A stretch of 49,959 nt of DNA from Zemynaea arenosa. GTDB lineage: Bacteria > Pseudomonadota > Gammaproteobacteria > Burkholderiales > Burkholderiaceae_D. The stretch is taken from assembly GCF_004614185.1 (NCBI RefSeq), contig NZ_SPVF01000132.1, forward strand, positions 1 to 49,959, given 5' to 3'. Positions within the stretch are counted from its first letter, which is position 1, and the number at the start of each line of letters is the position of its first letter. Positions 17,894 through 26,544 of the stretch are shown here, piece after piece. The position numbers and the translations under genes were made by a program. The notes under the pieces are model-generated. The model worked only from the letters and a program-made list of their open reading frames with translations, made no database searches and had not been told where the DNA came from.

Positions 17894-18835
17894 TCAGCCT
17901 TTCACGGCGCCGGCGGCGATGCCGCGCACGAACCAGCGTCCGGAGATGAAGTAGACCGCCAGCGGCACCGCGGCGGTCAGGATGGTGGCGGCCATGTTCA
18001 CGTTGTACTGGCGCACGCCGGTGGTGGTATTGATGACGTTATTGAGCTGCACCGTCATCGGCAAGTGGTCGCGCCCCGCGAACACCAGGCCCAGTATGTA
18101 GTCGTTCCACACCCCCGTCACTTGCATGATGGCGGCCACCACGATCATCGGCGTGGACATCGGCAGCATCACCTGCAGGAAGATGCGCCAGAAGCCGCCG
18201 CCGTCGATGCGCGCCGCCTGGAACAGCTCATGCGGCACGGAGGCGTAGTAATTGCGGAACAGGAGCGTCATCATCGGCATGCCGAAGATGAGGTGCACGA
18301 TCACGATCGACGGCAGGGAACCGAACACGCCGGCCGTGGCGAGCAGGCGTACCAGCGGATAGATCATCACCTGCACCGGGATGAAGGCGCCGGCCAGCAG
18401 CACGGCGAACAGCATCCCTGCGCCGCGCGGGCGCCAGAACGACAAGGCGTAGCCGTTGATGGCGCCGAGCAGGATCGGGATGATGGTCGAGGGCACGGTG
18501 ATCGCCACCGAATTCCAGAACCCGGCCTTGACGCCCTCGCAGGCCGCGCCAGTACAGACCTGGCTCCAGGCCTGGCGCCACGGCTCCAGGGTGAACTGCA
18601 GCGGGAACGCAAAGATGTTCCCGGCGCGGATCTCGTCCATCGGCTTGACCGACGTCACCAGCATGATGTACAGCGGGAGCAGGAAGAACAGCGCGGCGCT
18701 GACCAGGAAGGCGTAGATGCCGAGCCGCGCGGGCGACCAGCGGCGCTTGCGCTTCGCTGCGCCGGCGGTGCTGCGCGGACGGGACAAGGTCTCCACATCG
18801 GCCGGTGCCACGCGCTGCAGGGCCGGGCCGTTCAT
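17894..18835 (-). CDS. Sugar ABC importer permease (MalG type)
   Basis: 313 residues, six hydrophobic segments after a long basic cytoplasmic N-terminus (residues 1-38). The EAA loop that contacts the ATPase is visible as ELFQAARIDGGGFWRIF. I chose ATG 18835 because it overlaps the upstream permease stop in an ATGA; a longer open frame runs back through that gene and is a shadow. Confidence 0.92.
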   Translation of the reverse strand: MNGPALQRVAPADVETLSRPRSTAGAAKRKRRWSPARLGIYAFLVSAALFFLLPLYIMLVTSVKPMDEIRAGNIFAFPLQFTLEPWRQAWSQVCTGAACEGVKAGFWNSVAITVPSTIIPILLGAINGYALSFWRPRGAGMLFAVLLAGAFIPVQVMIYPLVRLLATAGVFGSLPSIVIVHLIFGMPMMTLLFRNYYASVPHELFQAARIDGGGFWRIFLQVMLPMSTPMIVVAAIMQVTGVWNDYILGLVFAGRDHLPMTVQLNNVINTTTGVRQYNVNMAATILTAAVPLAVYFISGRWFVRGIAAGAVKG

Positions 18836-19707
18836 GCGCGCTCCTTGCGGCTGCGGGCGTAGAGGTAGGGCGCGACTAGTGCGATCACGGGGATCAGCAT
18901 CAGCACCGCGCCGGCCGAGGCCAGGCCGATGTTCGAACGCAGGAACAGGTGGTCCATGATGAACTTGGCCGGGACTTCGCTGGCGGTGCCGGGGCCGCCC
19001 TGGGTCATCGCGACCACCGCGTCGAACAGCTTGAAGACCGCCACGGCCAGCAGCATGAAGGCGGTGGCGACGGACGGGCCGAGCATGGGCAGCACCACGT
19101 GCAGGTAGACGCGCCAGGCGGGAATGCCTTCCAGCCGCGCGGCGCGCCAGATGTCGGGGTCCACGCCGCGCAGGCCAGCCAGCATCAGCGCCATCACCAG
19201 GCCGGAGAACTGCCACACCGTCGCAATGACGATGGTGTAGATCGCCATGTCCTGGTCCACGATCCAGTCGAATTCGAAGTCCGGGTAGCCGAACATGCGC
19301 ACCGCGTGCTCGATGCCCTTGCCCGGCGTGAGCATCCACTGCCAGACCACGCCAGTGGCCACGAAGGACATCGCGTACGGATACAGGAAGATGGTGCGCA
19401 AGGCACCCTCGCCCATCACGTTCTGGTCGATGAACACGGCCAGCAGGAAGCCGATCACGATGCAGGCCAGGATGAACAGCACGCCGTAGATGGCGATGTT
19501 GTGCACCGAGAGCATCCAGCGCTCGTTGTCGAACAGGCGCTCGTACTGCGCCAGGCCGATGAAATTGTCGCTGGCGAAGGTGCGCGAGCTGGTGAACGAG
19601 GTCCGCAGGGTCCACAGCACCGAGCCGAGATAGGCCACGATGACGGTGGCCGCCATCGGCAGCAGCGCCGCGAACGGCGTCACCTTGCGGAAGGCACGGG
19701 CGAGCAT
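18832..19707 (-). CDS. Sugar ABC importer permease (MalF type)
   Basis: 291 residues with six hydrophobic segments. The EAA loop is DIWRAARLEGIPAWRVYLHVVLP. It lacks the extra periplasmic domain of E. coli MalF, as is common for CUT1 oligosaccharide importers. Starts 6 bp after the binding-protein gene and overlaps the next permease by 4 bp. Confidence 0.92.
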   Translation of the reverse strand: MLARAFRKVTPFAALLPMAATVIVAYLGSVLWTLRTSFTSSRTFASDNFIGLAQYERLFDNERWMLSVHNIAIYGVLFILACIVIGFLLAVFIDQNVMGEGALRTIFLYPYAMSFVATGVVWQWMLTPGKGIEHAVRMFGYPDFEFDWIVDQDMAIYTIVIATVWQFSGLVMALMLAGLRGVDPDIWRAARLEGIPAWRVYLHVVLPMLGPSVATAFMLLAVAVFKLFDAVVAMTQGGPGTASEVPAKFIMDHLFLRSNIGLASAGAVLMLIPVIALVAPYLYARSRKERA

Positions 19708-19713
19708 CGGTGC

Positions 19714-20943
19714 TTACTCGTCCCGCAGCGCGGCAGCGATGCTCTTCTGGGCCTTCTCGACCGTCATATTGGTATTCCAGAAGGCGGTCAGCACGTCCTG
19801 CAGCTGGCCGTTCTGGTCCGGGGACAGGTACACCTCGGTGATGCCAAGGACGCGCGAGCGGTCCTTCATGATCGCGATGCCTTTCTGCGCGCAGACGTCC
19901 ATCTTCGATGCGTCGACATCCGGCCGCATCGGGATCGAGCCTTTCAGCTGGCTGAATGCCACCTGGGTCTGCGGCTGCGTCACCACGCTGGCCAGCAGCT
20001 TCTGGGCCTTGACGGCATCGGGCTTATTCGTCTTCGGGAACACGAACACGTCGCCCTGGATCAGGTACGGCGCCTGGGCGCCGAGGCCGGGGATGCAGCC
20101 GAACTGCTCGCCCGCCTTCATGTTGGCGGCATTGAATTCACCCTTGGCCCAGTCGCCCATGATCTGGAACCCGGCCTTGCCGCGAATGAGCAGCGAGGTC
20201 GCGTCGTTCCAGTTGCGGCCCGGGGAGCCGGTGTCGATGTACGAGTGCAGGCGCTTGAAGGCCAGCAGCACATTGCGGAAGGCCGGCGAATTGATGACGC
20301 GCTGGTCGCGGTGCTGCAGCACCTGCAGGTACATCTCGCGCCCACCCATGTTGGCCAGCAGGGACGAGAACAGGATAGTCTCCTGCCACGATTGGCCGCC
20401 GTGCGCCAGCGGGATCAGTCCCGCGGCTTTCAGCTTGTCCAGCGCGGCGAAGAATTCGTTGATGTTCTCCGGTTCCTTGGTGACGCCCGCCTTTTTCAGG
20501 GCAGCCTTGGAATACCAGATCCACGCCTGCATGTGGATGTTGAGCGGCACCGCGTAGTAGTGGCCCTTGACCTTGATGGTATTGACCACGGTCTGCGGCA
20601 GCATGGTGTCCCAGTGCTGCTGGGCGGCGATGTCGTCGACGTTATTGAGCAGGCCCTGCTCGATGATGTCCGCGAACTGCTTGGTGGTGTTGAACTGCGC
20701 GGCTGTCGGGGGATTGCCCCCGACGATGCGGTTGATGGTGACCGCGCGGGACTGGTCGCCGCCCGCGATCGCGGTGTCGATCCAGGTGCCGCCGGCGGCG
20801 CGATAGGCCTGCGCCACTTGCTTGACGGCGGCCGATTCGCCACCCGAGGTCCACCAGTGAATCACTTCCGCTGTGGGGCCGGCGTGCGCTGCTGCCGACG
20901 CCAGAAGACTAGCGCCAAGCGCCGCTGCGTATGCTTTGTACAT
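19714..20943 (-). CDS. Sugar ABC importer substrate-binding protein
   Basis: 409 residues from ATG 20943, chosen because a clean signal peptide (MYKAYAAALGASLLASAAAHA) follows; the frame is open for 32 more codons upstream but those cover the promoter. The EVIHWWTSGGE segment right after cleavage is the usual start of cluster-1 sugar-binding proteins. First gene of binding protein - permease - permease - ATPase - lacI. Behind a LacI-type operator. The ligand is probably an oligo-beta-glucoside, inferred from the co-regulated GH1. Confidence 0.9.
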   Translation of the reverse strand: MYKAYAAALGASLLASAAAHAGPTAEVIHWWTSGGESAAVKQVAQAYRAAGGTWIDTAIAGGDQSRAVTINRIVGGNPPTAAQFNTTKQFADIIEQGLLNNVDDIAAQQHWDTMLPQTVVNTIKVKGHYYAVPLNIHMQAWIWYSKAALKKAGVTKEPENINEFFAALDKLKAAGLIPLAHGGQSWQETILFSSLLANMGGREMYLQVLQHRDQRVINSPAFRNVLLAFKRLHSYIDTGSPGRNWNDATSLLIRGKAGFQIMGDWAKGEFNAANMKAGEQFGCIPGLGAQAPYLIQGDVFVFPKTNKPDAVKAQKLLASVVTQPQTQVAFSQLKGSIPMRPDVDASKMDVCAQKGIAIMKDRSRVLGITEVYLSPDQNGQLQDVLTAFWNTNMTVEKAQKSIAAALRDE

Positions 20944-20982
20944 CGTGTCTCCGTCAACTTCCCGCGTCGTGTGTGGAGCGAT

Positions 20983-20996
20983 TGGAAACGTTCCCA
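20983..20996. promoter_or_regulatory. LacI-type operator, ABC importer operon
   Basis: TGGAAACGTTCCCA, 13 of 14 matching the reference. It lies 13 bp downstream of the -10 box, the same layout as the receptor and deacetylase promoters. Confidence 0.8.
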
Positions 20997-21009
20997 CAGA
21001 CTTTGTCCG

Positions 21010-21039
21010 ACTATAGCATCGGCTGAAATTGAGTGTCAA
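21010..21039 (-). promoter_or_regulatory. Sigma70 promoter of the ABC importer - lacI operon
   Basis: Minus strand: TTGACA (21034-21039), 18-bp spacer, TATAGT (21010-21015). Because lacI is the last gene of this unit, the repressor is probably autoregulated. Confidence 0.75.
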
Positions 21040-21070
21040 ACACTATTCCAGCGCGTGCGGAGACACGCTA

Positions 21071-21095
21071 CCTTGCAATCAAGGCGATTGCAAGG
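21071..21095. repeat. Perfect 10-bp inverted repeat
   Basis: CCTTGCAATC-AAGGC-GATTGCAAGG. It lies 32 bp after the stop of the small secreted-protein gene and 32 bp upstream of the importer -35 box. No T-run follows on either strand, so it is either a weak terminator or a second regulatory site for the importer. Confidence 0.5.
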
Positions 21096-21126
21096 CTTAC
21101 GGCCGGGTGCTGACTGGCCAACCTGC

Positions 21127-21519
21127 TTACTTGGCCTTCCACTTGCCGCCCTGGAGTTCACAGCTGGACTTCACGTCCGGCAGGTCCTTGGGGTCGCGCT
21201 TGTAGTAGTAGGCGGAGATCTGGCGGGAGAACACGCCCACGCACACGCCCTGGGCCTGGGCAGGGCAGGCGTCCATGTAAGTGACCTTGGGCGGCGCGCC
21301 GAGGGCCGCGCCCATCTTGGCGATCTGGTTGCAGGCTTCCAGGAAGTCGGCGGGCTTGGCGCCGCCGTTCTGCATGCAGTCCTTGCTCTCGATGGTCTGG
21401 CCGGCGAATTTCAGGCTGCCCTCCAGCAGGCAGGCGTTCTGGCCCGCGTAGGCCGGGGCGACCGCCGCGGCCACTGCCAGCAGTCCAATGAATACACGTA
21501 CGGGTTTCGCGAATCGCAT
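21127..21519 (-). CDS. Small secreted Cys-containing protein, unknown function
   Basis: 130 residues with a signal peptide ending AYA (about residue 25). The mature part contains six to seven Cys spread along the chain (NAC, KDC, EAC, DAC, VCV, SSC), suggesting disulfide bonds in the periplasm. I chose ATG 21519 because GAGG lies 7 bp upstream; six more codons are open before it. No family recognised. Same strand as the importer unit but separated from it by a hairpin. Confidence 0.65.
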   Translation of the reverse strand: MRFAKPVRVFIGLLAVAAAVAPAYAGQNACLLEGSLKFAGQTIESKDCMQNGGAKPADFLEACNQIAKMGAALGAPPKVTYMDACPAQAQGVCVGVFSRQISAYYYKRDPKDLPDVKSSCELQGGKWKAK

Positions 21520-21567
21520 TCCAGCCTCAAAAGTCATGACAAATGAACCGATTCTAGGGAAACCCTG

Positions 21568-23127
21568 TCAGCGCGGCTGCCCCCCAGGTTGAGGGGAGTC
21601 GTGAAACGTGTGGTGGGCGCCGTCGGTGGACGGTTCCAAGTGCGGCGGGGCGTCGATCACCATCACCGGCGTGCCGTTGGCAGCGCCCCGGTTGGCCGGC
21701 AGCGGCGGCCAGGCGGGCAGGCCTGCACCATCGGGCGCGCCGGTCTTGATGAAGTTCGCAAACCAGGCCTGCATGACGCGCGAGACTTCGCGGTCGGTCG
21801 GCGTCCACGCGTAAACCTTGTTCCCGTCCAGATTCCCCATGGCGTATTCGATTTCGGCGGAGTGGGTGGCCCCCGGAGCGCCCGGACGCGGGTGCGTGTA
21901 GTAGTAACGCCAGGTGGGCTGGCCACTGGTGCGGGCGTGCAGGTCCAGCCACTTCCAGGTGCCGTAGCCGATGAAGCGGTCGCTCCCCAGCTCGCGCGCG
22001 GCGGTCTCGATGTCGCCTGCGTAGGCGCGGCGGGCGTCAGGGGCGCGGTCACCGTACAACTTGCGCAGGGCGGCCATGAAGGACTCTTCGTTCACCGGGC
22101 CCTCGCCGAGGACGGAGCGGGCGTCGGATTCCTGGGCGTTCCATCCCGCGAGCAGCGGGACTTTGGCCTGTTTCCCGGCGGCGTACATCGCTAGCGGCGG
22201 CTCCGGCAGCATGTGGCCGTCGATATTGACCCTGAAGCGGCCCGCATCCGGCTTGCCGGCGGCGGCCAGCAATGCCTCGCCGCTCAGGGCGCGCAGCTGC
22301 TTGAGGGTGGGTGCGCCCGCCGATTGGGCGAAGCGCTGGCCGTTGGCCTCAGCCTCCTTCAGCGTCGGCAGGGCCATGAGGCCGAGCAGGGAGCCGCTCT
22401 CGCCGATGGCGCCGGCGATGGTGTCCCTGGCCAGCGGAGAGATCATCTGCGCGCTGACCGAGAACGAACCGGCCGATTCACCGGCGATCGTGACGCGGCG
22501 CGGGTCGCCACCGAAGGCTGCAATGTTCTTCCTGACCCACTGGAGCGCGGCGGCCTGGTCGAGCAGGCCGTAGTTGCCGGAGGCCTTGTGTGGAGACTCT
22601 TTGGTCAGCTCGGGGTGGGCGAAGAAGCCGAAGACGCCGAGGCGGTAGTTGACCGTGACCGCGACGATGCCCTGCTTCGCCAGGCTGGCGCCGTCGTAGC
22701 GCGGCTCGGAGCCATCGCCAGCCTGGAAGCCGCCGCCGTAGAAGTAGACCAGCACGGGGAGCTTGTCCTTGGCCCCCGTGGCCGGAGTCCAGACGTTGAG
22801 ATAGAGGCAGTCCTCGCTCATGCCGTTCGAGCGGAACACCATGTCGCTGAAGAGAGGCAGCTGCATGCAGCGCGGGCCGAAGCGGTTGGCCGCGCGGTCA
22901 CGCTTCCACTTTGCGGCGGGCTGCGGCGCTTTCCAGCGGCGGGCGCCAATGGGCGCGGCGGCGTACGGGACGCCTTTGAAGGTCAGCAGGCCATCGGCTT
23001 CGCGCACCCCGTGCAGGGTGCCTTCGGCCACCTGCACGCGCGGCGCCGGAGCGGATTCGGCATGTGCGGGCAGGATGGTCACCGGGAGCAGCAGACCAAG
23101 CAGGGTACGAAGCAGCGCAGGGGTCAT
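21568..23127 (-). CDS. Carboxylesterase type B (alpha/beta-hydrolase), exported
   Basis: 519 residues with a signal peptide of about 23 residues. Para-nitrobenzyl-esterase/cholinesterase family: FKGVPYAAAP near the start, EDCLYLNVWTP, the oxyanion loop YFYGGGF, and the nucleophile elbow GESAGS. An EYAMGNLDG-type segment and a DREVS region are seen toward the C-terminus. Secreted members hydrolyse esters, for example acyl or aryl esters on plant material. A longer open frame starts 22 codons upstream; ATG 23127 was chosen because the signal peptide follows directly. No LacI-type operator is seen upstream. Confidence 0.85.
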   Translation of the reverse strand: MTPALLRTLLGLLLPVTILPAHAESAPAPRVQVAEGTLHGVREADGLLTFKGVPYAAAPIGARRWKAPQPAAKWKRDRAANRFGPRCMQLPLFSDMVFRSNGMSEDCLYLNVWTPATGAKDKLPVLVYFYGGGFQAGDGSEPRYDGASLAKQGIVAVTVNYRLGVFGFFAHPELTKESPHKASGNYGLLDQAAALQWVRKNIAAFGGDPRRVTIAGESAGSFSVSAQMISPLARDTIAGAIGESGSLLGLMALPTLKEAEANGQRFAQSAGAPTLKQLRALSGEALLAAAGKPDAGRFRVNIDGHMLPEPPLAMYAAGKQAKVPLLAGWNAQESDARSVLGEGPVNEESFMAALRKLYGDRAPDARRAYAGDIETAARELGSDRFIGYGTWKWLDLHARTSGQPTWRYYYTHPRPGAPGATHSAEIEYAMGNLDGNKVYAWTPTDREVSRVMQAWFANFIKTGAPDGAGLPAWPPLPANRGAANGTPVMVIDAPPHLEPSTDGAHHTFHDSPQPGGQPR

Positions 23128-23256
23128 GACGGGCAGGATGGAGGTCGCAAAGTGGATCACATCATGGCCGATTCCGCACCACTCGACAATCACACGTCTT
23201 CACGTTGGCTTCACGGCGGCGCCGCCGGGCGCCTTAACGCTTGGCAGCTGCCTGCG

Positions 23257-24198
23257 CTAGAAATTCTGGCGCACGCCCAGCGCCAGGGCGCGACGGCTGC
23301 CGTAAAGACGGCCTTCATCGTACACCGCGGTGGCCAGCGCATACACCTTCGAGCGTGCGCTCAGGTTGTAGTTGTAGCCGAGGGTCCTCTGCCGCGCCCC
23401 GCGTTCGCCCGGCAGCGCGCCGCCATACGCGCTCGCCTGCGCGACATTCACGTGGAATTCGGACGCCCCCGCGTGCCACGCCACCGCCACCCGTCCCAGC
23501 AGACGCCGTCCGCTGCCAAATACGTTGCGGTCCAGCTCCACATACGCCGCCAGCTCCAGCGGGCCGGCTTGCCACAGCCCCCGTACACTGCGCTCGTAGC
23601 GCACCCCATCCTGCCCACTGGAGAGCGCCAGCGACATTCCGGGCCGCGTCCACGCCAGCAAGTACGCCGTACCCGCACGCCCGGTCACCATTGGGTCGGC
23701 GCGCCAGCTGGCCGCCTGCATCGTCCACCGGTCCGCATGGAGCGTGACGACCATCTTGTGCTGCAGCGGCTCGACATGGGCGAACAACGCATCGGACGAG
23801 ATTCCCGTATCGTGGTTATGCAGGCTGACCACGTCGGTGATGGCCAGGTAAGCCGTGCTGCCCACGCTGCCCATGCTGAGCTTCACATTGGGCGTGCCGA
23901 AGAACAGCTCCGCGCCACGGTCGAAGCCCGAGCCATACGGCTTGCCGGTGGTGGCATCGAAACCCATCTCCAGGTGCACGCCCGATTCGAGCCCCGACCT
24001 GGTGCGCTCGACCTCCATGATGCCGAAGCGCGACGCATTGTCGCCCACCTGGAAGCGCGGCCCGCCCGCCTCGGTGCGCCGCTCGACCGACACATTCAGG
24101 CGGCCGTACAGCTGCAAGTCCGCGCTGGCAGGCAGTGCGAACAGGAGCGCCAGCGTCAGGACCGCCGCGAAAATCAGAGGATGGGAGCGAAGAGACAT
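23257..24198 (-). CDS. Gram-negative porin, short betaproteobacterial type
   Basis: 313 residues with a signal peptide ending ASA (about residue 26), then DLQLYGRLNVSVERR, the usual start of Burkholderia/Neisseria-type trimeric porins, and a terminal Phe (VRQNF) as in outer-membrane barrels. TLGYNYNLSARSKVYALATAVYDE near the end is the common penultimate strand block. About 40-70 residues shorter than typical family members; the L3-like constriction region seems reduced. Divergent from the MocR-type regulator with 95 bp between the starts, so it may be that regulator's target. Confidence 0.8.
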   Translation of the reverse strand: MSLRSHPLIFAAVLTLALLFALPASADLQLYGRLNVSVERRTEAGGPRFQVGDNASRFGIMEVERTRSGLESGVHLEMGFDATTGKPYGSGFDRGAELFFGTPNVKLSMGSVGSTAYLAITDVVSLHNHDTGISSDALFAHVEPLQHKMVVTLHADRWTMQAASWRADPMVTGRAGTAYLLAWTRPGMSLALSSGQDGVRYERSVRGLWQAGPLELAAYVELDRNVFGSGRRLLGRVAVAWHAGASEFHVNVAQASAYGGALPGERGARQRTLGYNYNLSARSKVYALATAVYDEGRLYGSRRALALGVRQNF

Positions 24199-24293
24199 CC
24201 AGTAGATGCTAGCCCGCCAGCGATCCCACCAAAAGTGCCACCGGCAGCAAAAAATATGGAGCCACATGAAACCATCACCGCTATACTCGGCGG

Positions 24294-25757
24294 ATGGACT
24301 ACCGCGTACTCCTGGCAAGCTTCGAACGCACGCAGGACGTGGCCGGATGGCCGCGCCAGCGGGTCATCCACGCCTGCCTGCGTGCCGCCATCATGGACGG
24401 CCAGCTTCCCGCCGGCACGCGCCTGCTGGCCACGCGCGCCCTCGCCGGCGAATTGCAGGTCGCCCGCAACACCGTGCTGTACGCCTACGACCAACTGGCC
24501 ACCGAAGGGCTGATCCTCGGCACGCCACGCGGTTCCACGGTGGCGCCGATCGCCTCCGATGCGGCGCGCGCGCGCGTCAAGCCACCGGCGCGCAGCAACG
24601 CCATCGCGCGGCGCATGCAGGGTTTGCGCGGCTTGCCCTCATCCGGCGCCGAAGCGCGCGCGTTTGCCCCCGGTGTGCCCGCGCTGGACCTGTTCCCGCT
24701 GGTCCAGTGGCGCAAGCAGGTCGAACGCGCGTGGCGCGAGATGCAGCCCGCCGACCTGAATTACGCCGACCCGGCGGGCGTGCCCGAACTGCGCGCCGAA
24801 ATCCGCAGCTACCTCGCCGCTTCGCGCGGGGTGCGCTGCGAGACCGACCAGGTCTTCATCACCAGCGGCACGCAGGCCAGCCTGGAACTGTGTGCGCGCA
24901 CGCTCGCCGATGCAGGCGCCATCACCTGGATCGGCAACCCCGGCTATGGCGGCGCGCTGGCCGCCTTCCGGGCGGCGCAGCTGCGCACCATCGGCATCGT
25001 CGTCGATGACGAAGGCCTGAACCCCACGGCACAGGACTGGCAGCTGCGCACCCCGCGCCTGATCTACACCACGCCCTCGCACCAGTACCCGACCGGCGGA
25101 GTGCTCGGCATGGCGCGGCGCCTGGCCCTGATCGAGCAGGCCGCGCGCGTCGGCGCGCTGGTGATCGAGGACGACTACGACAGCGAATTCCGGCACGACG
25201 GGCCGCCCCTCCCCGCGATGCAAGGGCTGGTCGCCGACGCGCCGGTGATCTACGTCGGCACCTTCAGCAAGACGCTGTTCCCGTCTCTGCGCACGGCCTA
25301 TCTCGTGGTCCCGCGCACGCTGGTGGAACCGCTACAGGCCGTGCTGGCGCGGATGCCGCCGCATGGCCGCGTGGCCGACCAGCTGGCGCTCGCGAACTTC
25401 CTGCACAGCGGCCAGTTCGGCGTGCATCTGCGGCGCATGCGCCGCATCTACCGCGGCCGGCGCGACATCCTGCTCGATGCGCTGGAACGGCACCTCGGCC
25501 ATTGCGGCACGGTGCATGGTGCCTCTGCGGGCATGCACCTCGCGCTGCGCTTTGCCAGCGGCGCGCCGCCGGACACCGAGGTGGCGCAGGCGGTCCTGGA
25601 TGCGGGCGTGGTGGCGCGCGCCCTGAGCGCCCACGCGACGGGTGTGCGCGACCACGGATGGAATGGACTGATGTTCGGCTATTCGCAGGTGCCGGAAGCC
25701 GAGATCGAGCCACTGATCAAGCGTCTCGCCCGCGTCATCGCGCAATACGGCCGTTAA
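24294..25757 (+). CDS. MocR/PdxR-type regulator: GntR HTH fused to an aminotransferase fold
   Basis: 487 residues. Residues 15-85 are a GntR winged helix (RVIHACLRAAIMDGQLPAGTRL, then ALAGELQVARNTVLYAYDQL). From about residue 115 to the end is a fold-type I aminotransferase domain with IEDDYDSEF and the PLP Schiff-base Lys326 in GTFSKTLFPSLR. Such proteins sense PLP or an amino compound and usually act on a divergent neighbour. Here that is the porin gene. A TATACT -10-like box lies only 8 bp before the ATG, so the transcript is nearly leaderless. The ligand is unknown. Confidence 0.9.
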   Translation: MDYRVLLASFERTQDVAGWPRQRVIHACLRAAIMDGQLPAGTRLLATRALAGELQVARNTVLYAYDQLATEGLILGTPRGSTVAPIASDAARARVKPPARSNAIARRMQGLRGLPSSGAEARAFAPGVPALDLFPLVQWRKQVERAWREMQPADLNYADPAGVPELRAEIRSYLAASRGVRCETDQVFITSGTQASLELCARTLADAGAITWIGNPGYGGALAAFRAAQLRTIGIVVDDEGLNPTAQDWQLRTPRLIYTTPSHQYPTGGVLGMARRLALIEQAARVGALVIEDDYDSEFRHDGPPLPAMQGLVADAPVIYVGTFSKTLFPSLRTAYLVVPRTLVEPLQAVLARMPPHGRVADQLALANFLHSGQFGVHLRRMRRIYRGRRDILLDALERHLGHCGTVHGASAGMHLALRFASGAPPDTEVAQAVLDAGVVARALSAHATGVRDHGWNGLMFGYSQVPEAEIEPLIKRLARVIAQYGR

Positions 25758-25762
25758 CGACA

Positions 25763-25784
25763 AAGCCCGCCACGCGGCGGGCTT
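25763..25784. terminator. Bidirectional terminator between convergent genes
   Basis: 9-bp perfect stem AAGCCCGCC / GGCGGGCTT with loop ACGC, 6 bp after the regulator stop and 21 bp beyond the PEP-CTERM gene stop. Short A/T flanks on both sides. Confidence 0.7.
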
Positions 25785-25804
25785 CGGCAGGCCGACGATG
25801 CAGC

Positions 25805-26407
25805 TTACGCGGCGCGCTTGCGGCGCACGGCCGCGGCACCGGCGAGGCCAAGGCCGAACAGCGCCAGCGACGCCGGTTCCGGCACAGTGCCCTGGCGGGG
25901 TGCGTCGCTCAGCGCCACGTCATCGATCAGGAAAAAGTTTCCGAAGTCGAAACGCAGCTGGTCGACCGCCCCGCTGCCGCCGGTGAAACGGGTCCACTCG
26001 CCGTTCAGGGTGAAGGTGGAGCTCCACACCTCCACGCCATTGTTGTAGCCGTAGATGGTCGCGTCGCGCTCATCCGTGCCCCAGGTACGCGCCCACACGC
26101 CGTCGAAGGCGAAGTCGCTGCCATCGTCCTTGGCAAGGGTGCCGACGCCGCCCCAGTTGTTCAGGCCCGTAAAGCTGCCGCTCACGGAGCCGTACGGCCA
26201 GTACCATGGGCTGCCGGTGTCCACCCACGCCAGGAAGGGTAGTGCTTCGCCGGAGTTTTCGGCGCCGAGGACATAACCATGGTAGCTACCGCGGATGGCA
26301 TCCGCGCTGCCGAGGGTAGCGCCGGGGTAGTCGTCAAAGGTCAGGACCGTCGCGCTGGCGGACAGGGACAGCGCTGCGAACAGGGAGGCAAGGAAAATCC
26401 GTTTCAT
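25805..26407 (-). CDS. PEP-CTERM sorting-domain protein
   Basis: 200 residues. Signal peptide of about 19 residues; a beta-rich body opening VLTFDDYPGA, with many Trp/Gly; then the C-terminal sorting signal VPEPASLALFGLGLAGAAAV followed by RRKR. Such signals are cut by exosortase (EpsH/XrtA type), whose gene is not in the window, and the protein is linked to exopolysaccharide or the surface. The function of the body is unknown; it resembles DUF4465/choice-of-anchor type proteins in style only. Confidence 0.85.
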   Translation of the reverse strand: MKRIFLASLFAALSLSASATVLTFDDYPGATLGSADAIRGSYHGYVLGAENSGEALPFLAWVDTGSPWYWPYGSVSGSFTGLNNWGGVGTLAKDDGSDFAFDGVWARTWGTDERDATIYGYNNGVEVWSSTFTLNGEWTRFTGGSGAVDQLRFDFGNFFLIDDVALSDAPRQGTVPEPASLALFGLGLAGAAAVRRKRAA

Positions 26408-26544
26408 GATCTCTTAAGGGTTAAATTGACGAGATCACTTATGCAAAACTTGTGCCAATAGGAAATTCATGTTGAAGATCAACTACATACATTTCCTGGA
26501 GCGCAACCGTTTGCGCCGACTGTAAAATCCCTCGACAGCTCTGA

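Noticed and set aside
18836-19615. N-terminal extension of the MalG-type permease
   Set aside because: The extra frame lies wholly inside the upstream permease gene; the ATGA overlap gives the natural start.
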